From Ignavibacteria bacterium (GTDB taxonomy: Bacteria; Bacteroidota; Ignavibacteria; Tepidaquicellales; Tepidaquicellaceae): a stretch of DNA of 64,000 nucleotides. Location: the NCBI GenBank assembly GCA_016704345.1, contig JADJAH010000018.1:1-64000 (forward strand), written 5' to 3'. Positions 27,872 through 37,189 of the stretch are shown one piece after another (within the stretch, counting starts at the first letter, position 1; the number at the start of each line of letters is the position of its first letter). The position numbers were made by a program, and so were the translations under genes. Under the pieces are notes generated by a model. It did not search any database, had not been told where the DNA came from, and saw only the letters and a program-made list of their open reading frames with translations.

Positions 27872-30800
27872 TTGAGCACCCAAAGCAATATGGAAAACCC
27901 GGGACTCATTATGGATCTGGCTGTAAAAGAAAAGCTGGATCTGAAGACTCAGGAACTGATGCCGACCATAATTATTGGTTTGGGCGGCACCGGCAAAGAA
28001 GTCATGCTGAGGCTAAGAAGACAATTCGTAGAAAAGTACGGCTCCATCCAGGAATTTCCTATACTTTCATATCTGTACATTGACACCGACAATGCACCAT
28101 CAGAAGAAAGCGGCATTGCGCGGGAAAGGGATTATCTTATTAATGAGATTGATTTCCAACCTTCCGAAAAGATCTTTAATCCGGTAAATCCATCTGATTA
28201 CATATACAGAATTCAGGATGTACCCCATGTAAAAGAATGGCTCAGTACAACCGGCGAAATTGCAAAGCTGGGTACGATGAACACCGGAGCCGGCCAGATA
28301 AGACCTGCAGCACGCCTTGCGTTCTTTCATAACTATGACGAAATAGTTGCAAAACTTACATCAGCGAAATCAAGGATCACAGATTCAAAGTCGATCAATC
28401 AGGTAAAGGACATTCATAAGATCAAGAATGTCAATACTGACAAAGTGAATGTTTATGTAATCACATCTGTAAGCGGCGGAACAGGTTCCGGTATGTTGCT
28501 TGACATGGGTTTTCTTATCAGAAGCATATTCAGAAATCAGGCGGTCTCGTCTTGTTATATTGTTCTTCCGAAGATCTATCAATCATACGGCAAAGAAAGA
28601 GTTTTCGCTAACGGATATGCAGCTCTAAAAGAGTTTGAATATTACAATCTGAAAAACCCATTCGAAGTATCCTGGAAGAAGAATGAACATCACAAATTTC
28701 AGCCCGGAGTTTATGATGACACATACATCATTGACGGAGAGAATGCAAAGAATTTGTCATTGTCTGATCAGAACAACAAAGACATTTACAAAATGCTTTC
28801 AGATACGATCTTCAATGACTTTTCAAATTCCGATTTTGCAAATTATAAAAGAGGCGTTAGAGTAAATCTCGTACAGTATAAACAGCGTTTATGGCCGGAT
28901 GACAACTCTATAACCGACAATACATTTTCAAGAAAATATTCAAGTCTCGGGCAGGCAACCATATCTTATCCAATTGACAGAATTGTGATTTCGTGTGCAT
29001 ATAAACTGTGTGAAGAGATAGTGAATTATTATCTCACATATGCAGAGGGTTCACAAAGTGAAGTCGATAATTATCTGATCAACGAATTTCTGCCGGAGCT
29101 TGGTTTGCTTGAATCCAAGAACAAATTTCAGTTACTCGATTCACTTTACAGAAGCGGCGAGAAGTCATCTATACAATCCAACATAAAAAGCTTCCTGACA
29201 CAATTACAAAATGATCTTGTTAGCGGAAAGCGCGGATCAAACTGGTCTTCTTACTTACTTAGCGAAAAGATGAAGTTTGATACAAACTTCAAAGATGATA
29301 GTGATGTCAGCAGGCAAGGTATGTTTATGTCGCAGATCTTTTCCAACAGGTCCGGCACTATAACAGGCATAGTGGGAGACAGGGAGCGCAATCACATAGG
29401 AGCACTCGAGAAAAAGATCAATGGACTCGTCAATGACTCTACACGCGGTGTATTTTATGCCATCAATCTTCTTAGAAGACTGCAGTTTGTATTGACTGAC
29501 GGCAACTTTGATTACATCCCTAAGTATGAGAAAGAGATCAAAGATCTGCAGACAGTAGTCACCAGGCTTGATGCGGATTTCCGGAAGCAGTTTCAGGAAT
29601 TGAAGGAAGATGAAACGCGCTCAAAGTTGAACGTGCTTCGTAAGACAGCCATGACAGGCACTTTAGAGAAGGCATTGTCAATCATGGAAGAGTATTACAA
29701 TGCAATGGTCAAGCTGAAGTCACGATATTATGCAAGAGAAATTTGCCTTAGAATTTTAGCGTTGATAGAGACCAGGGAGAAGTCGGCAACCGATAAGATC
29801 ATCTCTACAGGACTCATCGCCGACCTGAACAAGCTCACAGGCAATCTTGGAGTATTAAAGAATAACTTCAGAAGAAAATACAACTACTTCATCACCAAGC
29901 AGGAAACAAGTTTCAATATGCAGGTCTATGAGCCGGATGAAGTTGAAAGCGAATATTACAATCACTATATCGGAACCGGTGCGGCAGAAACCGAGAAGAT
30001 TAGTAATCTTTCAAACCGTCTGCTAAAAGAACTGGGTGCCTCAGATGTAACTGACATAGTGAATATTCTGCGTGAGCGTGATGCGCAGATAATAGAAAAC
30101 AAGATGCTTGCATTTGCAAGGAAGCAATTTGACGGTATTAAAGAAGACTACAACATTACTGAGATGCTGTTTGAAAAGGATCCTATTCGCAGTGAATCAA
30201 AAATAAGGGGCATGTTGAACCAGGCATTCCCGTGGATTAGAACAAGAGAAATTCCTGGCAGCTTCAAGCTTGATGAGTCTGCCAAAAAATTTTATATCGG
30301 TATTAAAACTGACAGTCCTTCGTTTAAGAAATTTCAGAATCTTATTCAGTCTATTGCAGGTTCTACGGTTGAGTTCAAAGACTCTGCAGATAATTCATGC
30401 ATAACCTTTTATTCCGAATGGGCGGGCTTCCCTCTTTTTTACTCTTATACAGTTGCGGAGGAAATGAAGCCTTACTACAAGCATCTTTCGCAGAATCACA
30501 ATGTTGATCTCCACATAAATAAGAATTATTTTATCTATCACGATATTATTCCGCTCAACGATGAAGAAAGAGTACGTCTCGACGAAGCTTACAAAGCTTA
30601 TCTGATGGGATTGATATTTGGAGTATTTGATATAATACCTGAGACCGAGTCATCCAAAGCTATCTACAAATACACTAAGCAAGAAGGCATAACTGTAAAA
30701 CGAGTTGAGCAGCTCGGAGTTGAATCACGGTTGGTGAACAGACTGTTTGAAGAACAGGGTAAGGATGCTTTGCGATACAGGATATTGAAGGATGCTGAAG

Positions 30801-31279
30801 AGATTCAAGCCAAATTTTTTAAAGCTAACAGACTTGCAGAGATGCTCGCCATCTATGAATATTATTATGATGAAATATACAAGCCTTCGGAAATTGAAAT
30901 GTCGGGTGATGCGAAGAGAAAAGTAGAAACGTATCAGTACAAGATTCTCAGAAGTCTTTCAAAAGAAATAGAAGATAAGATCTCAAAACTTGAAATGCCG
31001 GATTTTGAAACTCAGGTAGTTAGAATGAAAAATCATCCTGAAGATATTTCAAGCTTGGTTGGTGATGGTCTGAAACGGGTTCTAAAAGTTGATGAGATAC
31101 TGAAAAAAGAAGATGAAACTTCATTGCTAACATCTAAACATACAGACGTTGATGCACCACATAATCCGGGAGTTTCAAAGAGCAAACTGAAAGAATACAA
31201 AGAAGCGCTTGAGGAAGGTCTGATAACTGCAGAGGAATATGAGAAAGCTAAAAGAGAATTTTTAGGAGCGAACAACTGA
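27872..31279 (+). CDS. Large tubulin-like (Tubulin_2-type) protein with SHOCT-like C-terminus
   Basis: The 1135-residue protein has the tubulin/FtsZ-type GTP pocket in an unusual family: IIIGLGGTGKEVMLRLR at about residues 32-48, the NTGAGQIRPAARLAFF segment near 137, and the signature loop ITSVSGGTGSGMLLDM near 198. The middle and C-terminal ~700 residues are mostly helical and charged, with no recognised catalytic domain. The last ~30 residues (KLKEYKEALEEGLITAEEYE) resemble a SHOCT oligomerisation helix. The start is TTG (27872) with GGAGGT only three bases upstream, or ATG at 27890. It is followed at the same base by an FmdB-type zinc ribbon. The function of this family is poorly known. 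Confidence 0.85.
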   Translation: MSTQSNMENPGLIMDLAVKEKLDLKTQELMPTIIIGLGGTGKEVMLRLRRQFVEKYGSIQEFPILSYLYIDTDNAPSEESGIARERDYLINEIDFQPSEKIFNPVNPSDYIYRIQDVPHVKEWLSTTGEIAKLGTMNTGAGQIRPAARLAFFHNYDEIVAKLTSAKSRITDSKSINQVKDIHKIKNVNTDKVNVYVITSVSGGTGSGMLLDMGFLIRSIFRNQAVSSCYIVLPKIYQSYGKERVFANGYAALKEFEYYNLKNPFEVSWKKNEHHKFQPGVYDDTYIIDGENAKNLSLSDQNNKDIYKMLSDTIFNDFSNSDFANYKRGVRVNLVQYKQRLWPDDNSITDNTFSRKYSSLGQATISYPIDRIVISCAYKLCEEIVNYYLTYAEGSQSEVDNYLINEFLPELGLLESKNKFQLLDSLYRSGEKSSIQSNIKSFLTQLQNDLVSGKRGSNWSSYLLSEKMKFDTNFKDDSDVSRQGMFMSQIFSNRSGTITGIVGDRERNHIGALEKKINGLVNDSTRGVFYAINLLRRLQFVLTDGNFDYIPKYEKEIKDLQTVVTRLDADFRKQFQELKEDETRSKLNVLRKTAMTGTLEKALSIMEEYYNAMVKLKSRYYAREICLRILALIETREKSATDKIISTGLIADLNKLTGNLGVLKNNFRRKYNYFITKQETSFNMQVYEPDEVESEYYNHYIGTGAAETEKISNLSNRLLKELGASDVTDIVNILRERDAQIIENKMLAFARKQFDGIKEDYNITEMLFEKDPIRSESKIRGMLNQAFPWIRTREIPGSFKLDESAKKFYIGIKTDSPSFKKFQNLIQSIAGSTVEFKDSADNSCITFYSEWAGFPLFYSYTVAEEMKPYYKHLSQNHNVDLHINKNYFIYHDIIPLNDEERVRLDEAYKAYLMGLIFGVFDIIPETESSKAIYKYTKQEGITVKRVEQLGVESRLVNRLFEEQGKDALRYRILKDAEEIQAKFFKANRLAEMLAIYEYYYDEIYKPSEIEMSGDAKRKVETYQYKILRSLSKEIEDKISKLEMPDFETQVVRMKNHPEDISSLVGDGLKRVLKVDEILKKEDETSLLTSKHTDVDAPHNPGVSKSKLKEYKEALEEGLITAEEYEKAKREFLGANN

Positions 31280-31614
31280 TGCCAACATACGAATACAAAT
31301 GCAATAATTGCGGGCACACTTTTGATGTGTTGCAATCAATGAAAGAAGAAAAACTTAAGAAGTGTCCGGAGTGCGGAGAAGATACATTGCAGAGACTGAT
31401 TGGTTCGGGTGCTGGATTGATTTTTAAAGGTAGCGGGTTTTACCTGACTGACTACGCAAAGAAGGACAGCGGCGCAAGCAATTCGGTGAAGAAAGATGTT
31501 AAGAAAGATACAACAACCAAAGAATCATCGGAAGCGAAAACCGAGAAAACTGAGACTTCTAAAGAACAAACTCCGGCTCCAAAAGCTGCGGATTCAAAAG
31601 ATAAAAAAGAATAG
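31279..31614 (+). CDS. FmdB-family zinc-ribbon protein
   Basis: The 111-residue protein begins MPTYEYKCNNCGHTFDVLQS with a second CxxC (KKCPECGED), the two-knuckle zinc ribbon of the FmdB/regulator family. After GSGFYLTDYAK the tail is a ~45-residue low-complexity stretch of Lys, Glu, Thr and Ser. Its start codon shares a base with the TGA stop of the tubulin-like gene, so it is probably translationally coupled. Function unknown; regulatory roles are proposed for the family. Confidence 0.8.
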   Translation: MPTYEYKCNNCGHTFDVLQSMKEEKLKKCPECGEDTLQRLIGSGAGLIFKGSGFYLTDYAKKDSGASNSVKKDVKKDTTTKESSEAKTEKTETSKEQTPAPKAADSKDKKE

Positions 31615-31627
31615 CCGACTATTCTTT
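31606..31627. terminator. Bidirectional palindrome spanning both stop codons
   Basis: AAAGAATAG and CTATTCTTT form a perfect stem with a 4-base loop. The stops of the zinc-ribbon gene (TAG, 31612-31614) and of lptB (31619-31621) lie within the stem arms. It probably serves as a shared terminator for the two convergent genes, although the T-run is short on both sides. Confidence 0.5.
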
Positions 31628-32371
31628 GGTTCCCTGCAAATATCTGTCGAGATTAAAACTTTCTCCAAGATAGTATTTTCTGACCAGTTCATCTTCTGCC
31701 AGTTCCTTCGCATTTCCTGACCGGAATATTTTCCCATCAATAAGAATGTAAGCTCGATCTACGATTGACAAAGTCTCATGTACATTGTGATCTGTAATCA
31801 GAATACCAATGCCTTCCTCCTTCAAGCCGTGAACAATCTTCATGATCTCTTCGGAAGCTATGGGATCAATTCCTGCAAACGGTTCATCAAGTAATATGAA
31901 CTTCGGGTCTGATGCAAGGCATCTGGCAATTTCAGTTCTTCTTCTTTCACCGCCTGAAAGTACATACCCTTTTGATGCTCTCACTTTTTCCAGTCTAAAC
32001 TCTTTTATCAGCTTCTCCCTTATTTCAATTCTTTCATCTTTTGAAATATCTCTAAACTGAAGCACTGACATGATATTATCTTCAACGCTCATCCTTCTGA
32101 ATACAGACGGCTCTTGCGGTAGATATCCTATGCCAAGTCTGGCTCTCTTATACATCGGAAGACGTGTGATCTCCTCCTTGTCAAATTCAATTTCACCTTC
32201 ATTGGGACGAACAATTCCGCAGATCATATAAAATGTTGTGGTCTTTCCGGCTCCGTTTGGTCCCAGCAATCCTACTATCTCACCTTGTTTAAGACTCAGT
32301 GATACATCGCTGACCACTCTTCTTCTCTTGTATTCCTTTACAAGACCACTTGCCTTGAGTTCACTTATCAC
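31619..32371 (-). CDS. lptB: LPS export ABC transporter ATPase LptB
   Basis: LptB powers extraction of lipopolysaccharide from the inner membrane with LptFG. The 250-residue ATPase has the Walker A loop GPNGAGKTTTFYMICGI near residue 37, the signature VLSGGERRRTEIARCL near 138, and the Walker B FILLDEPFAGIDPIA. The GLLGPNG...FYMI and PSVFRRMSVEDN segments are LptB-like. The neighbours upstream on the strand are pdxJ and a membrane protease, not other lpt genes. Confidence 0.93.
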   Translation of the reverse strand: MISELKASGLVKEYKRRRVVSDVSLSLKQGEIVGLLGPNGAGKTTTFYMICGIVRPNEGEIEFDKEEITRLPMYKRARLGIGYLPQEPSVFRRMSVEDNIMSVLQFRDISKDERIEIREKLIKEFRLEKVRASKGYVLSGGERRRTEIARCLASDPKFILLDEPFAGIDPIASEEIMKIVHGLKEEGIGILITDHNVHETLSIVDRAYILIDGKIFRSGNAKELAEDELVRKYYLGESFNLDRYLQGTKE

Positions 32372-32383
32372 TTATGAAATTTG

Positions 32384-33103
32384 TCAGTAATTCTTTCTGA
32401 TTATTCTGATCATGTCTTCCACAGCCTTATGAAGACCGGTAAATACTGCTCTTGAAATAATTGAATGTCCAATACTCACTTCCTGAATTTCAGGTATGTT
32501 TACTACGGGAAAGATGTTTGAGTAGTGGAGTCCATGTCCGGCAGTAACAATTATTCCCTGTTCAGAGGCCATTCGTGCGACTGCACCAATACGGCTAAGC
32601 TCAAGCAGTACATCTTTTTCGGTTCTCATATTGGCAAACCGTCCCGTGTGCAATTCAATAATTTCAGCGTTCAGTTCTATCGCTTTGTCAACCGCGGCAG
32701 GATTTGGGTCAATGAACAAACTGACTTTTATATCCTTTGAGTGCAGTTCTTTGATAACATCACTCAATCTCGAATTATCTGATGAAAGATCCAAGCCGCC
32801 TTCAGTCGTAAGCTCCTGGCGCTTTTCAGGAACAAGAGTAACTAGATCAGGAAGAATCTCAATCGCAATCTTTACCATTTCATCCGTACCGGCCATTTCA
32901 AGATCCAGCTTAGTATTTACTATTTCTCTTAAGAGCCGTACATCTCTGTCATTGATGTGTCTGCGGTCTTCCCTTAAATGGCAAACTATTCCATCCGCTC
33001 CCGCAAGTTCACAGATTCCTGCGGCAACTACCGGATCAGGTTCATTCTCACCTCTGGCTTCCCGTAATGTTGCTACATGGTCAACGTTAATTGAAAGTTT
33101 CAT
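32384..33103 (-). CDS. pdxJ: Pyridoxine 5'-phosphate synthase
   Basis: The enzyme condenses 1-deoxyxylulose-5-phosphate with 3-amino-2-oxopropyl phosphate to make pyridoxine 5'-phosphate (vitamin B6). The 239-residue TIM barrel has the expected KLSINVDHVATLREARG start, VCHLREDRRHINDRD near residue 38, PDLVTLVPEKRQELTTEGG near 88, and AGHGLHYSN. lptB lies 12 bases downstream. Identification is firm. Confidence 0.96.
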   Translation of the reverse strand: MKLSINVDHVATLREARGENEPDPVVAAGICELAGADGIVCHLREDRRHINDRDVRLLREIVNTKLDLEMAGTDEMVKIAIEILPDLVTLVPEKRQELTTEGGLDLSSDNSRLSDVIKELHSKDIKVSLFIDPNPAAVDKAIELNAEIIELHTGRFANMRTEKDVLLELSRIGAVARMASEQGIIVTAGHGLHYSNIFPVVNIPEIQEVSIGHSIISRAVFTGLHKAVEDMIRIIRKNY

Positions 33104-33120
33104 GGTATTATCTTTATCAA

Positions 33121-33603
33121 TTAGAAAAACAGTTTTTGCAATGCACCTACATCAAGCGGCTGCTTCACAGACCTTAAGATTGACAATGAATCAATGGCAA
33201 TCATTACAATCCAATGTAGAATCCAGCAGTAAATAAATGATCCGCTTCTCAATGCCTGTAAGCCGAGAATGATGCCGGCAAAAATTGAAGCAAAGAGCTC
33301 GAGTTCGGGCTTGCCTTTATGCAAAATAAAGAACGGTATCATCTGTATAAATACTGAATAGTATCCAAACTTAGGCTTGAGTCCAAACAGCATGAACCCT
33401 CTCCAAAAGAATTCCCATCCAAGCATGTATATGAGTATGCATGTCTCATACAAAATAAAGTTACCTGTGCTTTCACTGACTCTTTTGCCACCCTGCGGAT
33501 ATGCATTTAAAAACTCCTTTGATCCGGAAACAATAAAAACGATGACCAGCATTACTGCAAGAAATACCAATGAAGTAGCTATGCCAAATTTCTTGTCACC
33601 CAA
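33121..33603 (-). CDS. CPBP-family intramembrane protease, N-terminus apparently lost
   Basis: The 160-residue protein has the CPBP/Abi hallmarks GWEFFWRGFMLFGL (glutamate-arginine motif) near residue 62 and a later HKGKPELELFASIFAG with the histidine and glutamate positions; four to five membrane helices are seen. The family is usually longer. Upstream, one frame reads SEWAILLNELKKLDFKRL and the other LRDYGFTLGDKKFG, separated by a frame change and no intervening helix, so about one membrane segment may be missing at 33610. The listed start MGDKKFG (33603) is internal. Function not known. Confidence 0.7.
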   Translation of the reverse strand: MGDKKFGIATSLVFLAVMLVIVFIVSGSKEFLNAYPQGGKRVSESTGNFILYETCILIYMLGWEFFWRGFMLFGLKPKFGYYSVFIQMIPFFILHKGKPELELFASIFAGIILGLQALRSGSFIYCWILHWIVMIAIDSLSILRSVKQPLDVGALQKLFF

Positions 33604-33692
33604 CGTAAATCCGTAATCTCTTAAAGTCCAGCTTCTTAAGCTCGTTCAGTAAAATTGCCCACTCTGACTTAAGATAATTTATCAATTGTTGT

Positions 33693-34610
33693 TCAAAGTT
33701 TTTTCTTAATTATATACTGCAGTTTCTGCGGCTCTGATTTGAGAAGATTTGTTTCATCAGGAATGGCAACTTCAGGGACAACAAATCCAAGCGTATCACT
33801 TTCAATTGTTTCAAAATTTACAGAAGCTGTTATTTCCAACGGAGATATTCCGGCAAGCAGTTCAACTCCCCCTCTAATTGATACACTGACCTTTGGAGGT
33901 ATAAGAAGAACTTCCTTATCTTCAGGTACTCCATCTATTGCCACTATCACGTCTTCTACTGTCTTCTCGGCAGAGAGCTGAATGCTATATTTAAAGTCCA
34001 CAAACTTAACGTCTGATTTCAAAATGTTAGAGAGAGTATCCTTCAAAGCAATCGTACCTGTTACTGCGCTGTTTACATTTTCGAATATCCGCGTTTCAGT
34101 AGGAATAAATTTGATCTTGCTGACAATATTTGCAGAACCGGAAATGGTGACCGAGTCCGGAGTCAGTTCTGGTTTTCCAACAATTCCATAACCTTCTTTG
34201 AGATTGATCTTTATATTATTTCTGATAGGAACAGTCTTTTCCAATATCTTGTCAAATTCAATATTTATTGTATCGGGATTTATTGAAACAAGAGTCAGCT
34301 CCGGTTTCAGATTCAATCGCTCGCTAACGAATTGTTCCGTAGAAATTCTGGAATCTCTTTTTAGCTTTGACAGGTCAAGTGAGTATTTCAGATCTTCAGA
34401 TACCAAGACACTGAGCAGATCCCAGCCCTTGCCCTTTACGGTCAGATCAATTGACGATGGTATGTCTTCCGTAATTGCCTGTGACTTACCCGTTTTGACT
34501 TCCAACGGTATAGAAAGATCAAGCGAATAGCTCTGGCTCAGACTTACATAAGACCAAAGAGCAACAGCAAAAATTAGAGAAGCTATCAGTATTGGTAACT
34601 GCTTTTTCAT
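33693..34610 (-). CDS. YbbR-domain (CdaR-like) membrane protein
   Basis: The 305-residue protein has one N-terminal membrane helix (PILIASLIFAVALWSYVSL) and a large extracytoplasmic region of repeated YbbR beta domains (KGWDLLSVLVSEDLKYSLDL, KLNPDTINIEFDKI-type repeats). CdaR-type YbbR proteins regulate the diadenylate cyclase CdaA in firmicutes, but no cdaA is next to it here. It overlaps nothing; the GWxTD gene ends 4 bases upstream. Confidence 0.8.
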   Translation of the reverse strand: MKKQLPILIASLIFAVALWSYVSLSQSYSLDLSIPLEVKTGKSQAITEDIPSSIDLTVKGKGWDLLSVLVSEDLKYSLDLSKLKRDSRISTEQFVSERLNLKPELTLVSINPDTINIEFDKILEKTVPIRNNIKINLKEGYGIVGKPELTPDSVTISGSANIVSKIKFIPTETRIFENVNSAVTGTIALKDTLSNILKSDVKFVDFKYSIQLSAEKTVEDVIVAIDGVPEDKEVLLIPPKVSVSIRGGVELLAGISPLEITASVNFETIESDTLGFVVPEVAIPDETNLLKSEPQKLQYIIKKKL

Positions 34611-34614
34611 TTCA

Positions 34615-35994
34615 TCATTTTGGATTCAATTGTTCCCGCCAATTCTGATTCTGTAATTCACCCCTGTACGTACTGTTGACGAGCCAATATACTCCGGTCA
34701 TTGGCTGAAGTTCAACGAAGTCACATTCTCCGCCACCTTCAACTGCATCATATTTCCAGATCTCGTAGCTCTTGGTTGATGTTTCAAATGGATATCTTTC
34801 AATATCATCCGGCTTGCCATACAGTACAAAGATTCTTCCTCTGTCTGACTTCCAACCTTCTTTGAATGATTCCTCAAATCTTTGGTTAGCCTCATTTACC
34901 CTCTTGAAATAAGCAATCTTGCTTTCCAAAGCAGGCGTGCCGGGTTTGTCATCTCTTGCCTTCCAGAAATTGTAGATGAACTTTCGCTTGTCTTCAGGCG
35001 TCTTTAGTTCTTCATAGTAATCAGACTGTTTATCTGAAAGTACGTACTCCATTTTTTCAAACTCATCATCAACCTGTTCAATTGGCATAGCGGCATATTC
35101 GCTTGTAAGGAAGCCATCTGACTTATTCTGTTCCACCGCAGTTGATGATTTTGTGAACACGTAAAACTTTTTCTCCTGTTCAGCCTTGACTGCTCCGTCA
35201 GATCCAATAACAGCAGCGCTGAGTACAAACGAACCGCTTGGTAACGTATCCACTTTAAATTTTCCGTAATCAGCCTTTGAAGTTGCCTTGGTTGTGAAAT
35301 TCTTAACAACAGAATTCAAAGTATCCCTGTTTAGATTAAGGACTGAATATCTGATAGAATATTTATCTCCGACATTTGCCGCAGTGAGCTCATAAAATTC
35401 AAGATAAAATTGCATATCAGCCATGTTCTTTCCAAAGAGACCTGAGGGAATTGGGATTACTTCCAAAGTATTTTTGTAGAATGTACTCGTGGTATTGTCT
35501 GACTTGGTTATAGAACTGGATAGTTCTATGTCACTGATTTCTAAGAGTCCTCCGCTGTTGCCTGCAGCTATAAAGTCAGTTTCAAACAAATCGAATTTCT
35601 CTTCATTTGCAAAATCACTTCCCTTAATAGTGAGACTGTATGTACCTGGTTTTAGAAAATAATTTACCTGACCAACCAGATTTTGCATTGAATTCTTGTC
35701 AGCAGTATCTCTAACAATGGAAGGAGATCTATAGACATTCGATGCAATTTCAGCTCCGTCCAGTTTGCTGGTTATCTTTACATCAACTTTAATGGCAGCT
35801 TCGAATCCGGAGCTTGTTTTCTCATACTTAAGAAGTTTTTGGGGAACTGAATAATAAACTTCGAGAATCGATTCACCTCCCGGGTCTCTGAAAAGCGCAT
35901 AATCGAAACTGAAATAAACCTCCTGTCCAATTCCATCATTACCATGGAAAAACACCAGGAACAAAATTGAGATCAAGATCTGTGAAATCTTCAT
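34615..35994 (-). CDS. GWxTD-domain protein
   Basis: The 459-residue protein starts with a signal peptide (MKISQILISILFLVFFHGNDGIG). A beta-rich N-terminal part of ~300 residues is followed by a C-terminal domain with YVLSDKQSDYYEELKTPED, then FNEGWKSDRGRIFVLYGKP-like text (seen as KEGWKSDRGRIFVLYGKPDD) and YEIWKYDAVEGG. This is the signature of the GWxTD domain found in Bacteroidota/Chlorobi envelope proteins. It lies in a minus-strand run with PorV-like and TonB genes. Function unknown. Confidence 0.8.
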   Translation of the reverse strand: MKISQILISILFLVFFHGNDGIGQEVYFSFDYALFRDPGGESILEVYYSVPQKLLKYEKTSSGFEAAIKVDVKITSKLDGAEIASNVYRSPSIVRDTADKNSMQNLVGQVNYFLKPGTYSLTIKGSDFANEEKFDLFETDFIAAGNSGGLLEISDIELSSSITKSDNTTSTFYKNTLEVIPIPSGLFGKNMADMQFYLEFYELTAANVGDKYSIRYSVLNLNRDTLNSVVKNFTTKATSKADYGKFKVDTLPSGSFVLSAAVIGSDGAVKAEQEKKFYVFTKSSTAVEQNKSDGFLTSEYAAMPIEQVDDEFEKMEYVLSDKQSDYYEELKTPEDKRKFIYNFWKARDDKPGTPALESKIAYFKRVNEANQRFEESFKEGWKSDRGRIFVLYGKPDDIERYPFETSTKSYEIWKYDAVEGGGECDFVELQPMTGVYWLVNSTYRGELQNQNWREQLNPK

Positions 35995-36015
35995 ATATTT
36001 TTTTGTTATAAAGTC

Positions 36016-36048
36016 AAAAAGGTAATCAAGTGAATGATTACCTTTTTG
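36016..36048. terminator. Terminator-like hairpin between PorV-like and GWxTD genes
   Basis: AAAAAGGTAATCA pairs with TGATTACCTTTTT around a 6-base loop, giving T-runs on both strands. It sits 26 bases after the PorV-like stop and 22 bases before the GWxTD start on the minus strand. Confidence 0.7.
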
Positions 36049-36073
36049 AAAGATGTTCTTTGAAGAATAGACT

Positions 36074-37117
36074 TTAGAATCCTACCTTCAAAGTGAAGAA
36101 TTGATTGGCATCGAATCTGTCGGAAGTAGGCAACCTATAGGCATAATCGAATGCAACATCAAAATTGCTGCTTACGCCATATCTGAGACCTGCGCCGAAA
36201 CTGGCACCTGTGAAAGCTCTGTCATCAGCATTATCAGAACTGAATTGATAACCGCCTCTTATAAAAAAGAGCTTGTCATAGTTGTATTCGAGTCCAAGAT
36301 TGTAATCATCACCTGAGAAACTGTTGTTTTGAAAAGTTCCATGAGTGACGAGATTATTTCTTTTATCGAGTTTGAAATCATAGCTGATACCCAACGATAA
36401 TGCAGTTGGAAGCTCAGCATCTGCAAGTTCAATTACTCTCGGTTCCTGCGGAGTTCCGTTTGGTGTTCCCGGCGGCTGGAAGAATTGCTCCAGATCCGGT
36501 CCTGAGAACGACATAGATGGTCCGAGGTTTTTCAAAGCTACGCCGAACTGCAATCCGGTTCCTGTTACATTATAATTCAATCCAAAATCAAGCGCAAAGC
36601 CGGTTGCAGTTTCGCGGGTGATATTTTCATAAATTACTTTCATGGTTGCACCGAATGCAATTCTGTCAGTCATTTGTCTTGCGTATGATAATCCTCCCGT
36701 AAGGTAAGTAGGAGAAAAGGTTTCTCCGGTACCATTCGGGCTGTTAACTGTTGTTACAGGAATATCGCCGAAACTCAACGACTTAACGAAAAGTGCAAAG
36801 GTTCCAAGATTTGGCATTTTGTAGGCCCCTGCGAAATAGTTGACGTTGATGTCTGCAATATACACCTGACTTGAGAACAATGCTTCACCTTGCTTTGTGT
36901 TCATTGTGGCAAGACCTGATGGATTCCAGTGTATTGCTTCGACTCCAGATACTGTTGCGAGATTTGAACCGCCTAATGCAGTGCCAACGGAGCCAACGGG
37001 AATCAGCAATTCTCGAGCAGCAGACAATCCGTACTTATTCTTCGGGCCTGCAAATACGCTGCTGACAAAAACCATCAGCAGAAGGACAGCCAGCAGATTT
37101 GTGTACTTATTTTTCAT
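36074..37117 (-). CDS. PorV/PorQ-family outer-membrane beta-barrel protein
   Basis: The start chosen is MKNKYTNLLAVLLLMVFVSSVFA at 37117, with a GGAG-type ribosome binding site upstream; 10 codons further up is a second in-frame ATG. The 347-residue protein has a signal peptide then ARELLIPVGSVGTALGGSN and IHWNPSGLA motifs characteristic of the PorV/UPF0164 family, ending in beta-strands with a terminal aromatic (FFTLKVGF). PorV is the shuttle or scaffold of type IX secretion, so this probably serves the neighbouring cargo. Confidence 0.85.
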   Translation of the reverse strand: MKNKYTNLLAVLLLMVFVSSVFAGPKNKYGLSAARELLIPVGSVGTALGGSNLATVSGVEAIHWNPSGLATMNTKQGEALFSSQVYIADINVNYFAGAYKMPNLGTFALFVKSLSFGDIPVTTVNSPNGTGETFSPTYLTGGLSYARQMTDRIAFGATMKVIYENITRETATGFALDFGLNYNVTGTGLQFGVALKNLGPSMSFSGPDLEQFFQPPGTPNGTPQEPRVIELADAELPTALSLGISYDFKLDKRNNLVTHGTFQNNSFSGDDYNLGLEYNYDKLFFIRGGYQFSSDNADDRAFTGASFGAGLRYGVSSNFDVAFDYAYRLPTSDRFDANQFFTLKVGF

Positions 37118-37156
37118 CTTAAGTTGCTCCTTAAATAAATTTTTCATTTTTACACA

Positions 37157-37179
37157 GCCTGCGCCAATATGGCGCAGGC
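37157..37179 (-). terminator. Short GC hairpin after the large exoprotein gene
   Basis: GCCTGCGCC pairs with GGCGCAGGC around a 5-base loop. It lies just after the stop of the 37190-40453 gene. Only an A-rich tail follows on the minus strand, so it may attenuate rather than fully terminate, letting the PorV-like gene be read through. Confidence 0.5.
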
Positions 37180-37189
37180 CATGAGTGAA

